A stretch of DNA of 64,000 nt from Anaspis maculata (lineage: Eukaryota > Arthropoda > Insecta > Coleoptera > Scraptiidae), in the NCBI GenBank assembly GCA_949128115.1, contig OX421966.1, positions 59,331,416-59,395,415 of the forward strand, written 5' to 3'. The notes under the pieces were generated by a model, which ran no database searches, was not told the origin of the DNA, and saw nothing but the letters and a program-made list of their open reading frames with translations. Each line of letters starts with the position of its first letter. Within the stretch, counting starts at the first letter, position 1. A program made the position numbers and the translations under genes. This document shows, in pieces, positions 11,334-23,106 of this stretch.

Positions 11334-11709
11334 TACAGGGTGTTTCAGGGATGATAGCAAAAAATTTAACTGTGGGGAGATCTCGTCAAAATATGACGAA
11401 AACCTATATACCAGTTTGCAAAGTTCGGCCTAATGACGAAGATACAGCCCTCCAAAGTTCACTTTTTTCGGATTTCAAAAATTTAAATCTCAGGAACGTT
11501 TCAACAAATTCAGCTTCTGTTGAATTAAAGCTAAATTTGTTGAAACGTTCCTGAGTTACAAATTTTTGAAATCCGAAAAAAGTGAACTTGGAGGGCTGTA
11601 TCTTCGTCATTAGGCCGAACTTTGCAAAATGGTATATAAGTTTTCGTTATATTTTGACGAGATCTACCCACAGTTAAATTTTTTGCTATCATCCCTGAAA
11701 CACCCTGTA
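11334..11709. mobile_element. Foldback element with CAGGGTG termini (372 bp)
   Basis: This is a near-perfect inverted repeat. The left half (CAGGGTGTTTCAGGGATGAT...) returns as its reverse complement in the right half, so each arm is about 180 bp with almost no loop. The outer ends are TA|CAGGGTG...CACCCTG|TA, consistent with TA target duplication. CAGGGTG ends with TA duplication resemble Tc1/mariner-type non-autonomous elements, but no transposase is present. ORFs inside are by-products of the symmetry. Confidence 0.85.
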
Positions 11710-14700
11710 TAATGAATACCATAATATTGGATGGTCTATATATTTTAAACACAACAGCAAAAAAAACTACAATAGAATATTATTAGGTAGGTATAAGAGT
11801 TTCATTAGACGTAGTATTGTCACACGACTAGTTCTGGTCTGGGACAGGACGAGCTTGTATGCGAGGAGTGACCTAAAGGAAGGAGTGTGACAATACGTCA
11901 TCTTAAACGAGTGAACTATTCTATTTTATCTCCTTTTCCTTGATAATTGCGCATGAATTGGAATATCCAACTGCTAAAAATACAAATGATTGTCAAGTGA
12001 TACTCTGCGACTGACGTTCGCCCACCCTCTACTGGCGATAAATGGCGTTATTTCTATCGTTAAAACAACGGTTCAACTTAATGCTTTTTTTTGACACCGC
12101 TTTCAGTATCACTGATTTGGTTTTTCGACTTTTTCTCTAATCTCATTTCCATTGTCAATTATTGCTCACGCAAATTGCGCCCAACAGTTCAAGTAGGTAC
12201 TTACATTACCCACTATATGAAGTTTGAAAGCTTTCCTTGCAATTGTTTTTCTTAACTCTTTTCTTTTCGTTCTTCCTTTCTCCATTTTCAATTTCTTCAC
12301 ATTTTGGTCTTTTTTCTCCAATTCCTCCCTCCCAATTCAAAAAGAGGGGATAAACACACAGAAAAGTATGGAGAATCCGCGTGTGAGGTACGCCGTAATC
12401 TTATATTTATGAAGCTGTGTAAGGTATAATTTGAAAATATGTGAAAAGAAGGAAAAATCAGCGAGGAAGAAGCTGGATGAACGCGTGATAGGATGGCCGC
12501 ACTTCCACAAAACTGTGAAGTTGGTCTCTGGATGTTGCAGCAGGGCAAAGGCAAGCAAAGGGAAAAGTCGCGTAAATGCTTATAGATAGAGTAAAGTCCG
12601 TACTGCGCCACAACATTGCGCAATCGGCGCACACTTAGTCACAGTCCGTACTCTTCTTGTTGTTGGTTGAAAGTTGAAAATGGCGTAGGTACAGTTATCG
12701 GAACGCTGTCAGAGTAGTGAATTGAATAATTCACTACGATCCAAGTGAACAGGAATCGGATTCCCCCGTACCCAGAACAACTTTAAATGGGACGAGGAAC
12801 ACGCTGGTAGTGGAATTCTTACTGTGATACTGACGGTTTCTGGAGCCCTTTATGACACCGTCACCCAGATTTCCACCATTTTTTTAACAAGAGTTAACTG
12901 GTTCCAGAAAATGTTCCATCTTTTTTTTAATATCCCGGGAATTTTCCTGTAGAAAATATAAAACCGGCCTGGGATATCGAGACCGGACTCAGATGATGGA
13001 GCTGAAAGTGAAGCTTTAATTGACGATTTTTACAATCAGATGATTTGGAGAAAGATTTGAGGTTTTCCCGGAAAATTCAAAATTTCCTGACAAAATTTAC
13101 AATTTCCTGCTAATTATTTTCAATCTTTCTCTCTAATTCCAACTTCCCACCCGAAGGGACGTTTAGAACAAAAATTTATATAGGTTCCTGGATATTAGTC
13201 AGGAAAGTATTGTAGGGGCCACAACAGATTTTTTTTTAAAAGGGTAACCACAGAGGGTAACCGACCTTGCATCCTTTACCGTTTCTGAAATATCAATCAA
13301 TGGTAGAAATCGAAAAATTATAGAAGTGCCAGTAGTGCCACTGTGCCAAGTACCTAGTCAACGATGACAAAATCACGCAAAATCACCCTTACTTCTGATT
13401 GAAGGCTGTTTTTTTAAATTTCTAGACTGTATACGACCACTGTTGCTCGACATAATCACCTGGCAACTTTTTGAATGATACACCCTGTATAAAAAGAACC
13501 AAAACAGGGTTGTCATCGAGGCCGTCATAGTATCCCTTGAGACTTGTGATGCAACAAAACAAATGGGTTACCTTCTACATTAATTTAAGCCAAGCCAACC
13601 CTGTGCTAATGGACTTCAAATCCATGCCGCCCAACGTAACCTAATTGGAAACGACCCTTGCAGGCGATCATAGGATAGAGGGGGTAACACCCGTTCAAAT
13701 ATTTTTTATACCTTCATAATGCAGATTGTTATGATATATGAATTTTAATCAAACTAAAGCGAACGGAGCGAACCGCATGGCCAGTGACGAATGCAGCTTC
13801 AAAAAACTCAAATTTTACAAAAAAAGACTACCTTTTTCCAAAAGCACAGTATGGAGACGGGTCAAGGATCGTTTCGAGATTTTGACGCGGAATTTCTAAA
13901 AATTGAAGCAGAGACAATTCAACTTTTTTTTACTAAAGTGACTAGTGTTGGAAATTTACCGTTCTTGCAAAATGCATTTTGAAATATAAAAAAATAACAA
14001 ATTAGAAATTACTGAACTCACCCTGAACTTTTTGATGACTTGAGCAGCTCCGACTGGAAATTTTTTATTGAAGGCAACGCAACGTAGCTACTTCATACAA
14101 TCATTATTGTTGTTGTACTGCATAAGCTTAAAATAACAAATAACGCAAACCTGTCGCTTTGGCACTTCTGCACATATCATATCAATGCACACATCACATT
14201 TTTATTGTTATGATAGGTACGTACTACTCGCATACCGAAATACCGGACATGATACCGAAGAACTGAAAAGACAGTGGAGTAAAATAATGAAACTGCTAGC
14301 TATCTCTATCTATACTACTAGACTAGACGGGTCTAGTCAATGCTAGCTCTTATCTGCATTTTTTATTATGAATGTCTGAATCAGCTTGAAAATTTACGCG
14401 ACGCGCTTCTTCCAAATAGGTCTTCCGACCTCTCCCTTGGCTTCTCGCCTACTACTACCAACTTGCCGGCTTGTTCTTGTTTCGCGTATTTTTACATAAA
14501 CATCTACCACCACCAAAACTTGATGATGTACCGTGATGGGTGTGATAAATTTCAAGGTCACTTTGTAAAGTGGTGCATAGACAAGTGGTGCATAGACAAG
14601 TGGTGCAGTCTTCGGTAATCGTAACAGCATGCAGAAGCAGAGCTCAGAGGTGCAGAAGTCTGTTTAGTCTCAGTCTCAATTGTCTCATGGTAACATGATT

Positions 14701-14843
14701 CCGTTGGGTGCCAAAAAAAGACCAACAATTGGAAGAAAGCAAGGAAACCGGTAGGTAGGATCTTTTTGTTTTTGTTTTTTTTTTGCTGCAAAAACCTGTA
14801 TGTTAATAGTAGATATATTTTAATTTACGAGTTTCGTAATAAG
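11710..14843. other. Non-coding stretch with scattered repeat fragments
   Basis: There is no convincing coding sequence. It contains a short inverted pair (GTATTGTCACAC at about 11814, its complement at about 11885), a dispersed repeat (separate entry) and a lone CACCCTG|TA end at about 13481-13489. Confidence 0.5.
11965..12115 (+). repeat. Dispersed repeat, copy 1 (CTGACGTT...GACACCGC family)
   Basis: This aligns in the same orientation with about 15150-15280 (shared CTGCTAAAAATA, GCGACTGACGTT, AATGCTT, GACACCGC, ACTATCG-like end). It is diverged, and the function is unknown. Confidence 0.5.
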
Positions 14844-15056
14844 TACAGTTGGGAGCGAAATGATTCATACGGCTCCGCTAGGAAGTCGGCTGGATTTCAG
14901 AAATGTTAGCTGCTAGGATCTTTCTTGAATGCCAGTTTTGATTACGACCAATCTGTAATCAAAACTGCCATTCAAGAACAATCCAAGCGGATAACATTTC
15001 TGAAATCCAGCCGTCTTTCTAGCGGAGCCGTATGAATCTTTCCGCTCCCAACCGTA
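14844..15056. mobile_element. Small foldback MITE, CAGTTGGGAGCG termini
   Basis: The element is 14846-15054 (209 bp), flanked by TA on each side. The arms (CAGTTGGGAGCGAAATGATT... and its complement) pair over about 100 bp around a short loop near 14950. CAGTTGGGAGC next to TA resembles Tc1/mariner termini. Confidence 0.82.
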
Positions 15057-15149
15057 CCTACGTCTTATAAAACGAGCGCGATATTTTATTTTATCATCTA
15101 CTTACGTTGTTGACAAAGGCCCAGAGTCTGGGAATTCTAGCCTCTGATT

Positions 15150-15285
15150 CTAGCTGCTAAAAATAGAAATGTTTGACAACTGACACTTCGCGACTGACGT
15201 TTGCCTACCTTGTAGCAAAAAATGGTTTCTATTGGTCAAGAATTGGTTAAACAAAATGCTTCTTTCCGACACCGCGTTCACTATC
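15150..15285 (+). repeat. Dispersed repeat, copy 2 (CTGACGTT...GACACCGC family)
   Basis: Partner of 11965-12115. It ends just before the TA-flanked element at 15297. Confidence 0.5.
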
Positions 15286-15296
15286 GAAATGTGTCA

Positions 15297-16969
15297 TAGG
15301 GTAGTGACCACCATCGAAAAATATTTAAAAAAATCATACTAATCGAATGTAGAGCCTTAATAACAAGACTACGTTTCGTGAAAATTCGGAAAAAAAGTTC
15401 CAAGTGTCTCAAAATCTGCCTTGAAAGTGGCTACTTCTGCGAACGATTTCAAATCTACCGAGCTGTAAGGCGGGCTGTGACGTTTCAATCTTTTGACAGT
15501 AGTGGGAGGACCCCACCTCCGTTGCCTGTGTGTCAGTGTTGACGTTGACGTTTGCCAGCATAACATAACCATTGAAGTCTGATATAGTTTTGAAATATTC
15601 ATAAATCATGAAAGATTTTACCATGGGTAAATTTTGGGAAGTCGCCTGTTCATAATCGGACTCATATTTTCAAGCAAAACAACTAAACAACACGAATCAC
15701 CGCACAGATACACGAAGCGTTAACAATCAGCTGTTATGCGCGTTGACGGGTTGACGCTAGTGCTTTTTGTAGTAAGTTCTGTAGTGTTGTCAAGCCTGCT
15801 TCTCCGCCTATAAAAGATTGTGACGTCATCGCGCCAAATTTGAAATGATCGAAAACTTTCATAATTTTTTTCACCAAGAAAACTTACGAAAAAAATCTGT
15901 TAACTATACAGGCTGGTCCAGGTTATAGTAGCAATAACTCACCATTCGATAGTCCATCGAAAACTAGGTCGACATGCATAATTTGATTTTTCTCCAAAAC
16001 GCTTCCTAAGGGAGATAGAGCCCTTCAAAGTTGAGTTTTTAAAATCATCTTTTTGCAATAATTCTCAAGTCATCTAAGCGATTTTTATGAAATTTGGTAC
16101 AAATACTTATGAAATAAATACCCATCACTTGACGTAGATAACTTTTGTCAAAATTGTCCAGTCGCGTAGATACCGGAGGATTGTTCAACTTCCTCCACCC
16201 CATTTTCTACGCCACTGGATATTTTTGGAAAATTATACTTTTTTGAATTCCTTGTTCAATTCAGAAAAAAAAGTTACTCTTATAAAATTTTGATTAGAGG
16301 CTTCATTTCCGAGATATTTGAGTTTGAAACTTTGGAAAACGCTTCGAAATCGCGACTTTCGAAGACCTAAAAATTAAAATCCAAAAAAACTCATGATTCC
16401 TCAACTGGAATAAGTTCTCTAGGTTGTTTAAGTTGATTTACTGCCATTTTTTGCTGAGAAACGAGGCGTTTCCAGAAAAAAACAATTTGGGTTCTGGAAA
16501 GTGGCGATTTCTAGATGTTTTCCAAAGTTTAAAACCCAGCTATCTCGAAAATCAAGCCTCTAATCAAAATTTCACAGGAGTAACTTTTTTTCTAAATTGA
16601 ACAAGAAATTCGAAAAAAATATAGTTTTCTAAAAATATTCAGTGGCGTAGAGATTAGGGCGTGAAAAGTAAAACAACTCCCCCGTATCTACGCCACTGGA
16701 CCATTTTGACAAAAGTTATCTACGTCAAGTGATGGGTATTTATTTCGTAAGTATTTGTACCAAATTTGGTCAAAATCGCTTCGATGACTTGCGAGTTATT
16801 GCAAAAGGAAGATTTTAAAAACTGAACTTTGAAGGGCTGTATCTCTCTTAGGAAGCGTTTTAGAAAAAAATTGAATTATGCATGTCGATCTAGTTTCCGA
16901 TGGACTATCGAATGGTGAATAATTGCTAACCTGGACCATCCGGTAAAAAAAAAATCGGTCACTACCCTA
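15297..16969. mobile_element. TIR element GGGTAGTGACC containing a nested foldback
   Basis: The terminal inverted repeats GGGTAGTGACC (15299) and GGTCACTACCC (ending 16967) are flanked by TA. The body holds an unrelated foldback at 15909-16943, which reaches almost to the right terminus. No transposase ORF is seen. Confidence 0.65.
15907..16945. mobile_element. Foldback, arms about 500 bp, TGGTCCAGGTTA termini
   Basis: The left end (TA|CAGGCTGGTCCAGGTTA) and right end (complement, CGGATGGTCCAGGTTA|TA) are inverted copies. The arms stay alignable to the centre near 16426 (for example CTTGACGTAGATAACTTTTG and its complement). The halves have diverged by scattered substitutions, so this copy is older than the element at 11336. 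Confidence 0.85.
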
Positions 16970-17433
16970 TTGTCGTTGTTGAACCAAAGCAGTAAATCAA
17001 GTGAACCAACAACATCTTATAGAAATTCTATCCTATAATAATAATAATAAACATAAATAAGTATGTACATGAGTATATAATGTACATATACCAATCTTTA
17101 TACTTCCTTGGCAACTTTTGTGGCGACTGAGTAGGTGACCTCCAAGTCTCCCATCCAGTTTTTTCTTGTTAGCTTTTTTTGAAACAAAAATAGATTTTTT
17201 TCAAGGAAAAGTCCGAAGAGTAGCATAAAATAAATGTTCGAAGAAGATGAACACAATCTTGCTTGTGTGGGTGAGAACGGTTGAGAATGATAACCTCTTA
17301 GCGGAATAACTAACTGTGAGATAATACTATGACATTCAATGTTTATAACACAAACAGCATGAATCAATCATTTTCATTCAGTTTTGTCGACTCGTTTCAA
17401 CTGTATTATTGGGGTCAACTAGCTCTTATTTAT
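16970..17433. other. Non-coding stretch, nothing recognised
   Basis: No ORF or repeat with support was found. It is AT-rich with ATAATAATAATA and GTACATATA runs. Confidence 0.4.
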
Positions 17434-17645
17434 AAATGATTGAACTGCACGCAGTCTTCCTTCAAAATGTTATTTATTTTATTCTGACCATTTTGAAACC
17501 ATTTACACAAACTTTATTCATACCATCCTTTTATACATTTTTGCTTTACACTCTGACGAAGAAGGGCCAGAGACCTTCGAAACCGGTCAGAATAAAATAA
17601 ATAACATTGTGAAGGAAGACTGCGTGCAGTTCAATCATTTATAAT
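17432..17645. mobile_element. Foldback repeat with a hammerhead-like core
   Basis: Two arms of about 60 bp (TGATTGAACTGCACGCAG at 17438 and its complement near 17620) flank about 90 bp of unique sequence. A TA lies at each edge. The right arm begins inside a hammerhead-like motif (separate entry). Hammerhead motifs are known from Penelope-like elements and small retrozyme-type repeats. No ORF is present, so the class is not assigned. Confidence 0.7.
17541..17610 (+). ncRNA. Candidate degenerate hammerhead ribozyme
   Basis: CTGACGA (17553-17559) fits the CUGANGA core. A hairpin GAAGG/CCTTC with an 8-nt loop follows (17561-17578), then GAAAC (17579-17583). ACCGGT (17582-17587) is self-complementary, as expected for a very short stem III that works in dimers, and C17588 would be the cleavage base. 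A stem I can be drawn between the bases before CTGACGA and AGAATAAAATAAA after the site, with an internal loop. One extra A (17560) separates CUGANGA from stem II, which departs from the consensus. Activity is uncertain. Confidence 0.35.
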
Positions 17646-18130
17646 CCATATATCCTTCTGTGAGATGGCGGATCCTTTCCTGAAAGCTCTTGTTTAGATT
17701 ACACTCGGTGCGCGTGTAAACTTTCATAGCCTTGTTTTTTTTTTCTGTCGAAATTTTCGAAAAACGCTGACAAGTCAAATTGATTTGTTTTGAGATAAAC
17801 AGGGTATCAAATTCAAAACTTACAATTGCCTGTAAGTCTGAAACAAAAGCAGATATCAAAAATTGCCCAAAACCGTTTCGACAGAGTGGAAGGGGAACCA
17901 TAATAGTGAAGTCAGTGACTTACCCCCACTCATAAGTCTCTTTCGACCGAGTAACTTTTTGTAACCGGTTGGTTATTTATTAGCGGTTGACATTAGATTG
18001 ACAGATACTGTCATTTTTTGACATCTGACATTTCTCGCTGAAACGTTGCGGTTATAACTTTGGTCATCAGCATTTGGCGGGAAAACAGGAACTAATAGCT
18101 TCAAATAGTTTAGTTACGTACTTGTACTTG
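17646..18130. other. Non-coding stretch, nothing recognised
   Basis: No supported feature was found between the foldback and the hAT-type element. Confidence 0.4.
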
Positions 18131-18522
18131 TTTCTGCTCAGTGATGTAAAATACCCGGGTTTTTATATTTAAGGGCAAATACCCGATATTTACTCAAAAT
18201 CGGGTCTCTAATAGGGTATCTATTTTCATTAATTGTTATTAACAATTGGAGAAACAACAACAAACAATTATGATTTTTTGTTCACAGCAGCAAAATAATA
18301 ATAAGTGCTTTGGAGGTTACGTTTATAAAGCCTTAGAACTTGGAAAAATAAATCATTTAACCTTTAACCGTCAACACTGTCAACCGAGCTGTCAACAGTG
18401 TCAACTTTTCTGTCAAACTGGGTAAGGTGGGTAAATATCGCTCGGGAAAATACCGGGTAAATACCCGATTTATATTTACCTACCTACTCGGTAAATACCC
18501 GACTCACATCACTGTTTCTGCT
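18131..18522. mobile_element. hAT-type non-autonomous element, 8-bp target duplication
   Basis: The element is 18139-18514 (376 bp) with ends CAGTGATGTAAAATACCC and the complement of CAGTGATGTGAGTCGGG. It is flanked by an exact 8-bp duplication TTTCTGCT (18131-18138 and 18515-18522). CAGTG-type ends and 8-bp duplications are diagnostic of hAT transposons. Subterminal ATACCCG motifs repeat inside. There is no ORF, so it depends on an outside transposase. Confidence 0.92.
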
Positions 18523-19381
18523 ACATACCTACTGTGTAATTGAACCATTCGTAATCTAGGATAGCTTTGAAGGTGAAAAATTCAGTCATTCAGCCAATCC
18601 AGTCACTTGAATCGATGAACATCTCGTTTCCGAAGTCACCCGGGTGGGCCCCAATCAGGGCCCTGATTACGAATTTTGTGAATCACGATCACACGTGTAT
18701 CGTGATCACATCACACATACAATTTCTATGAAATCCTGGTTGTTTTCTTGTTCATGGTGTAATACCGAAGGAACAATAAATAGTTATTGAATTGAATTGA
18801 AAATCAACTATTCATATTTCTACTATAAAAATAGGAGGTATGACAAGTACTTTCAGGATTAAACCACCTCTAAGAGGTTTTTCAAGGGGTTTCAAATGAC
18901 ATATTGAAAGTCTAGTCCCGTGAGATATTGCTTCTGACATTTGTTGATAGTGTCACTTTTGTTTGACAGATGACAGCCAAAAGCCAATGGGCTCATTCCA
19001 GGGCAAAACCATGTCCGCATGTCAAATTTCAAGTCAATAGGATCAACGGTTCGACAGTTATCAAGGAAGATTACAGGCAGACCCAACCACCCTGTCAAAA
19101 TCGGTTTTGACAGAAAATATTACATTTATTTTGTAGAGTTTCACATTATCTTCAAAATAAACCTACACACTTGAAAATCTGTCCAGTAGAGCCGGAGCTC
19201 CAGAAGGTTTATGTCTTCATTTTGAAGAAGCCATAAAAAATCAACGACGAGGAACATCGATTGCCACAAAAAAAAATTGTTCCAAGGGCTATCCCCGATC
19301 ATAGAGAAGTTTACATGATGTGTTACTTCGTCGGTCGCCATGACAAAACAAGCTAATATGCCTCATGGGCATGAGGCTCAG
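18523..19381. other. Non-coding stretch with a possible non-LTR 3' tail
   Basis: AATAAATAGTTATTGAATTG followed by GAATTGAAAA near 18776-18800 resembles the AT-rich tail repeats of non-LTR elements. No RT sequence was found upstream. An ATCACGAT...ATCGTGAT palindromic patch lies near 18690. Confidence 0.3.
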
Positions 19382-20308
19382 TAGCGCACTTCCTTTTTGA
19401 AGGATTAGTGAACGCAAGATGTTAATTAGGGTTCTACCGGTATTTGGGTAAAAATTTCCATATGGCGGCCAAATAAGCATCAGAATCATGAAATTTGGCT
19501 TAAAAATCAAAATGATCGTACTCTAGACAAGGGTAACTTCCAAGTTTCATTAAAATTGTTCCACTAATAACAGATTTCAATATGGCGGCCAAGATGGCGG
19601 CACAATGTTGGAATTTGGCTGGAGAATAAGAATGATCATACGAAACAAAGGTAATAAGTCCCAAGCTCCATGAAAATCGTTGAGTGATAAGAAATTTCAA
19701 TATGGCGGCCAAGATGGCGGCAGAGCATCATTTGTCCATAATTGGATGTATTTTGGTGGAGTTCACATCGCCTGTGAATTTCACTCAAATCGGACCACTT
19801 TCAGAGAAATTCAAAATGGCGGACCAAAGATGGCGGCCAAGTGACAAAAATCATTGGTCAAATTTATATGGTGGACACGTACGCATTTGATTGGCGTTTG
19901 CATCACATTGATATCTCTTTTCGTTGAGGCATAATTCTCCTAGTTCTATCACTTTGAAACATGTTCAATATGGAGAATACAAGATGGCGGCGGGGCATCA
20001 ATTGTCGAAAATTGGATAGATCTTGATGTGGTTTACATTGCCTGCAAATTTCATTTCAATCGGATCACTTCTAGAGAAACTCAAAATGGCGGATCAAAGA
20101 TGGCGGCAGAATATCAAAAAACCAAAAGTCAACTTGACACCCTGGACATATGTACTATTGATCAGCGTTTACACCATTAATTACGATATCTTTCTTCCCT
20201 GAGGAGTTATCCCGGGTACGGACGGACGGACGGACAGACGGACGGACAAAGTGAAGCTCGAGGTGAAGCTAAAAGCGCCTTTTTCCCATTTTTTGGGAAA
20301 GTGCGCTA
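19382..20308. mobile_element. TIR element with internal ATGGCGGC repeats and a GGAC microsatellite
   Basis: Ends GCGCACTTCC (19384) and GGAAAGTGCGC (ending 20306) are inverted and flanked by TA. The body holds about ten ATGGCGG words (for example CAAGATGGCGGC near 19590, 19710, 19830 and 20100) in loose units of roughly 120-140 bp. A (GGAC/AGAC)n tract at about 20219-20248 and a hairpin (GCGCCTTTTTCCCA / TGGGAAAGTGCGC) lie at the right end. The short ORFs follow from the repeats. Superfamily is not assigned. Confidence 0.65.
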
Positions 20309-21073
20309 AAAAGACAAAAACGTGTCCAACACGGTGGCAGGGGCGGTTGGCAGCGCGGGACGGACAAGGCGGGCGGAAGGAGGATTTTGACGGGTGTTGA
20401 CGAGCAGCGCCGAAAGGATTCTAGAAGGATAATTCAGAGACAGTGATGAAGGATTGTTGAGTGGAGGTCAATGAAGAATACTTGGCATCTAGTGGGTTTT
20501 CCTGAATACCCGAAACGTCCTACAACATTTTTGTTGTCAAGTTACGGTCTCTGAACTAAAAATATGCAATTGTTACGGAAATTAGGGAACAAATTTCGAG
20601 ATGCAACCTGCCCGAGTTGAGTAGGTGAGACTCTTGCATATCGGCGCGTAATGCCGCTTTTCTTGGAGTTTCCTCTAATTATTTATAATTAGGTACTCCT
20701 GTGAATATATCCAGGCGACGGAAGTTCGTTTTCCATCATCCAAAATAAAGCTTTTGTACTGATTTACTCGAGGATTAACTGAACAAGAGAAAAATCTCGC
20801 AAGACTGTAATTTTTCCGATGCACCTCGAATGTAAATAGTCCTTTGATCTCCAATTTCCTTTTATTCAGAAGCGTAGAGGTAGACATAAATTATTTGCAT
20901 GAGTTTTATGCCATTATAAGAAAAGTGGTGAAAAAGTCGCGTTTTCTCCATTTTTCGTACCTACTTAGTATTATACATTCAGCTTTTATTTGTAACGCAG
21001 CAGGGCCTGGAATTTTGTTTCTAGGTTTTTTAAAATGAAAAATACCTAGACATCACTTCACACCTCAGCTATA
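20309..21073. other. Non-coding stretch with a GC-rich patch
   Basis: 20330-20470 is more GC-rich than its surroundings, but no intact ORF or family was recognised. The rest is unremarkable. Confidence 0.35.
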
Positions 21074-21438
21074 TACCGAGCGTTCATAAATTTAATGGGT
21101 CAAGGGTGCCTGTGACTTTGAAAACATCTGTCGGAACTAGCATCGTTCATTTGATGTCTGAATTTTTTTGGTTATCGTAATTTGTCAAACCAGTCGCAGT
21201 TTTTGTTTTCAGAACGTTTTCGATGTGGTTTTCACGGCAGGGCACAAAACCTACATGATCGAGGAGTATTTTCGAACTTGAAGTATTCTCGTGCACTTAT
21301 GGCAGATCAGAGATCAATAATATGGGATGTTACTTGTCAAAGTTTGACAAATTTATTACAAAAAGATTACGCTAGTTTCGACAGACGTTTTTGAATTCAC
21401 AGGCACCCTTGACCCATTTAATTTATGAACTCTCGGTA
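21074..21438. mobile_element. MITE, CCGAG termini
   Basis: The element is 21076-21436 (361 bp). Terminal inverted repeats of about 40 bp (CCGAGCGTTCATAAATTTAA and its near-complement) are flanked by TA. The shared inner text GGGTCAAGGGTGCCTGTGA appears on both arms. No ORF is supported. Confidence 0.8.
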
Positions 21439-21574
21439 TTACAGCTGCCAGTCAGTGTCAGTAGTTGTCAGTGTGATTACTCTGTCAAGCTATACCAGCT
21501 GATATGAAGCTGTTGTCTTTCCCCTTTGCCGCTTAATTTTTGTGCTCACATCAGGGTAGGTGCTCACTGTGTTT

Positions 21575-21760
21575 GATAAAACAAGTAGCAAAGTCCTCAC
21601 GGGGGTGAGTCTCATGAGCGCATTTTCGGAGTGCAGATGAGTACACTGTTCACTGTAACCTGTGAACAGATTGTCTCAAAACTACCACAATAAATAATCA
21701 ATCTTGATGAAAACACGAGTAGTCAATAATAAATTCAAACAACAGAATGACATCAACCAA
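21575..21760 (+). repeat. Dispersed repeat, copy 2 (AGCAAAGTCCTCA family)
   Basis: Same orientation as 1598-1780, aligned over about 180 bp. No gypsy coding sequence is found next to it, so this copy is a solo fragment. Confidence 0.6.
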
Positions 21761-22159
21761 AACTAGAAAATATCCTGAATGAGTGAGAATTATACCTATA
21801 TCGATCACAAGCACGAAGCCAGAAGCAGCTTGTTGAACCACAGCGCCGCGACTTGAAAATCGCATCCGCATATAAGTGAAATGGAATCCGCATCCGCATA
21901 TATGGAATTTTTCTCCCTACCAAGCCGTTCTATTCCACAGAAACAAGCTAAAAAATGAATTTGAATGAATTCAATCAAACAATGAGTCGATTATGTCCGG
22001 TCTAAAATGAAAACTTACCCACAAATTTTACTTTTAATTTTTATGTCGAAACGGTTTAGGTGTGCCATTTAAATTGAAGAGTGATTCTGAAAGCATATTT
22101 CCTTAGCTTTTCGAATCCGATAGCAGTTTTTTAGAAAAGCGGTCTGAAAATGTATTTTT
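21761..22159. other. Non-coding stretch, nothing recognised
   Basis: There is no ORF or element with support. A short doublet, GCATCCGCATAT, occurs twice near 21865-21900. Confidence 0.4.
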
Positions 22160-22416
22160 TGATCAAATAAAAAAACAGGCACATTTTTTCAATCCCGGCC
22201 CTGGATTTTGACTTACCCAGTATGGCTTCAGGGTAAGTTCCAATAGAGAAATATTGCTGGTAAATTTCAAGAAAATATCTCTAGCGGTTTCAGAAATATC
22301 GCTTATCAAAGTTTCATATGAAACACACAAAACACCCTGTATCTTCGTAACCAATAGAGAAAAGTAAAAAAAAATCTTCATTAGCCTATGTAAGGTCACT
22401 CATGAATCACCCTGTA
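22160..22416 (-). mobile_element. Fragment of a CAGGGTG-terminus element
   Basis: The right end CACCCTG|TA (ending 22414) is a CAGGGTG terminus on the - strand. About 90 bp inside is a second CAGGGTG word in the context GTTACGAAGATACAGGGTG. The same two-step arrangement occurs at 59875 and about 59980, so both belong to one family. The other end is missing. Confidence 0.6.
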
Positions 22417-23106
22417 TCTATTGAGAAAAAAATACGAATGAAATACAGTTATAGGTTACACATTACAACATTCTACTGGAGTCTACTCTCTCTTATGGTA
22501 AAATAATGAATTACCATCATCCACTTTTCAATCCAGTATCAGAAAATTGTTAGTCTTTTTTTCTTTTCTTATATAGTGTGGTTGGGCACACGAACTTCCA
22601 AGCTTTTGCACCCGGTCTCCCACAGAAAGTTTCCAAAAGTAATTTTTCTGTGCCTTGGTGAGTGCCATTGAATCTTTGCGGGGACAATAATGAAAAATAG
22701 CATGCTGCAATACTTATTGTCTTCACTAAGAGAAGCCGTTCGTTATTCCTGATTTTAAGAGTAATATATATGATGGCTCGAAAATTATTCAAATGGGGTG
22801 AATGCTTAAAAATAGACGCTTTTCTATTGTACGCTATGGAACTATATGCCGATCAGCTTTTAAATTCAGCACTAGAACGGTAATTTTTGCACGCCAAGTT
22901 GGCAATTCTGCGATATTTGGGGATGCTCAAATTTGTAATGTTGGATCAATATTTCCTCAGATGACCTTGAATTCGTATTGTCAATCGAGTACAGCGCTGT
23001 TGCATGATTGTATGAACGCTCAAGACGTCTTGATTTTGGTAGACTTTCTCCAGTTTAAATGGGCGACTGGTGAACAGTTATTTTTTTGAATAAAATAGTG
23101 AATCAT
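22417..23106. other. Non-coding stretch, nothing recognised
   Basis: No supported gene or element was found. Confidence 0.4.

Noticed and set aside
3062..13165. Weak inverted similarity between 3062-3130 and 13095-13165
   Set aside because: A few shared words only. It is too diverged to call a repeat by eye.
15800..15830. CTATAAAAG followed by GTGACGTCAT, resembling a TATA box and CRE
   Set aside because: The order and spacing do not define a promoter, no ORF follows, and it lies inside a TIR element.
20280..20310. Hairpin before CTAA as a Helitron 3' end
   Set aside because: The same bases are better explained as the inverted terminus of the TA-flanked element 19384-20306, and no TC 5' end was found.
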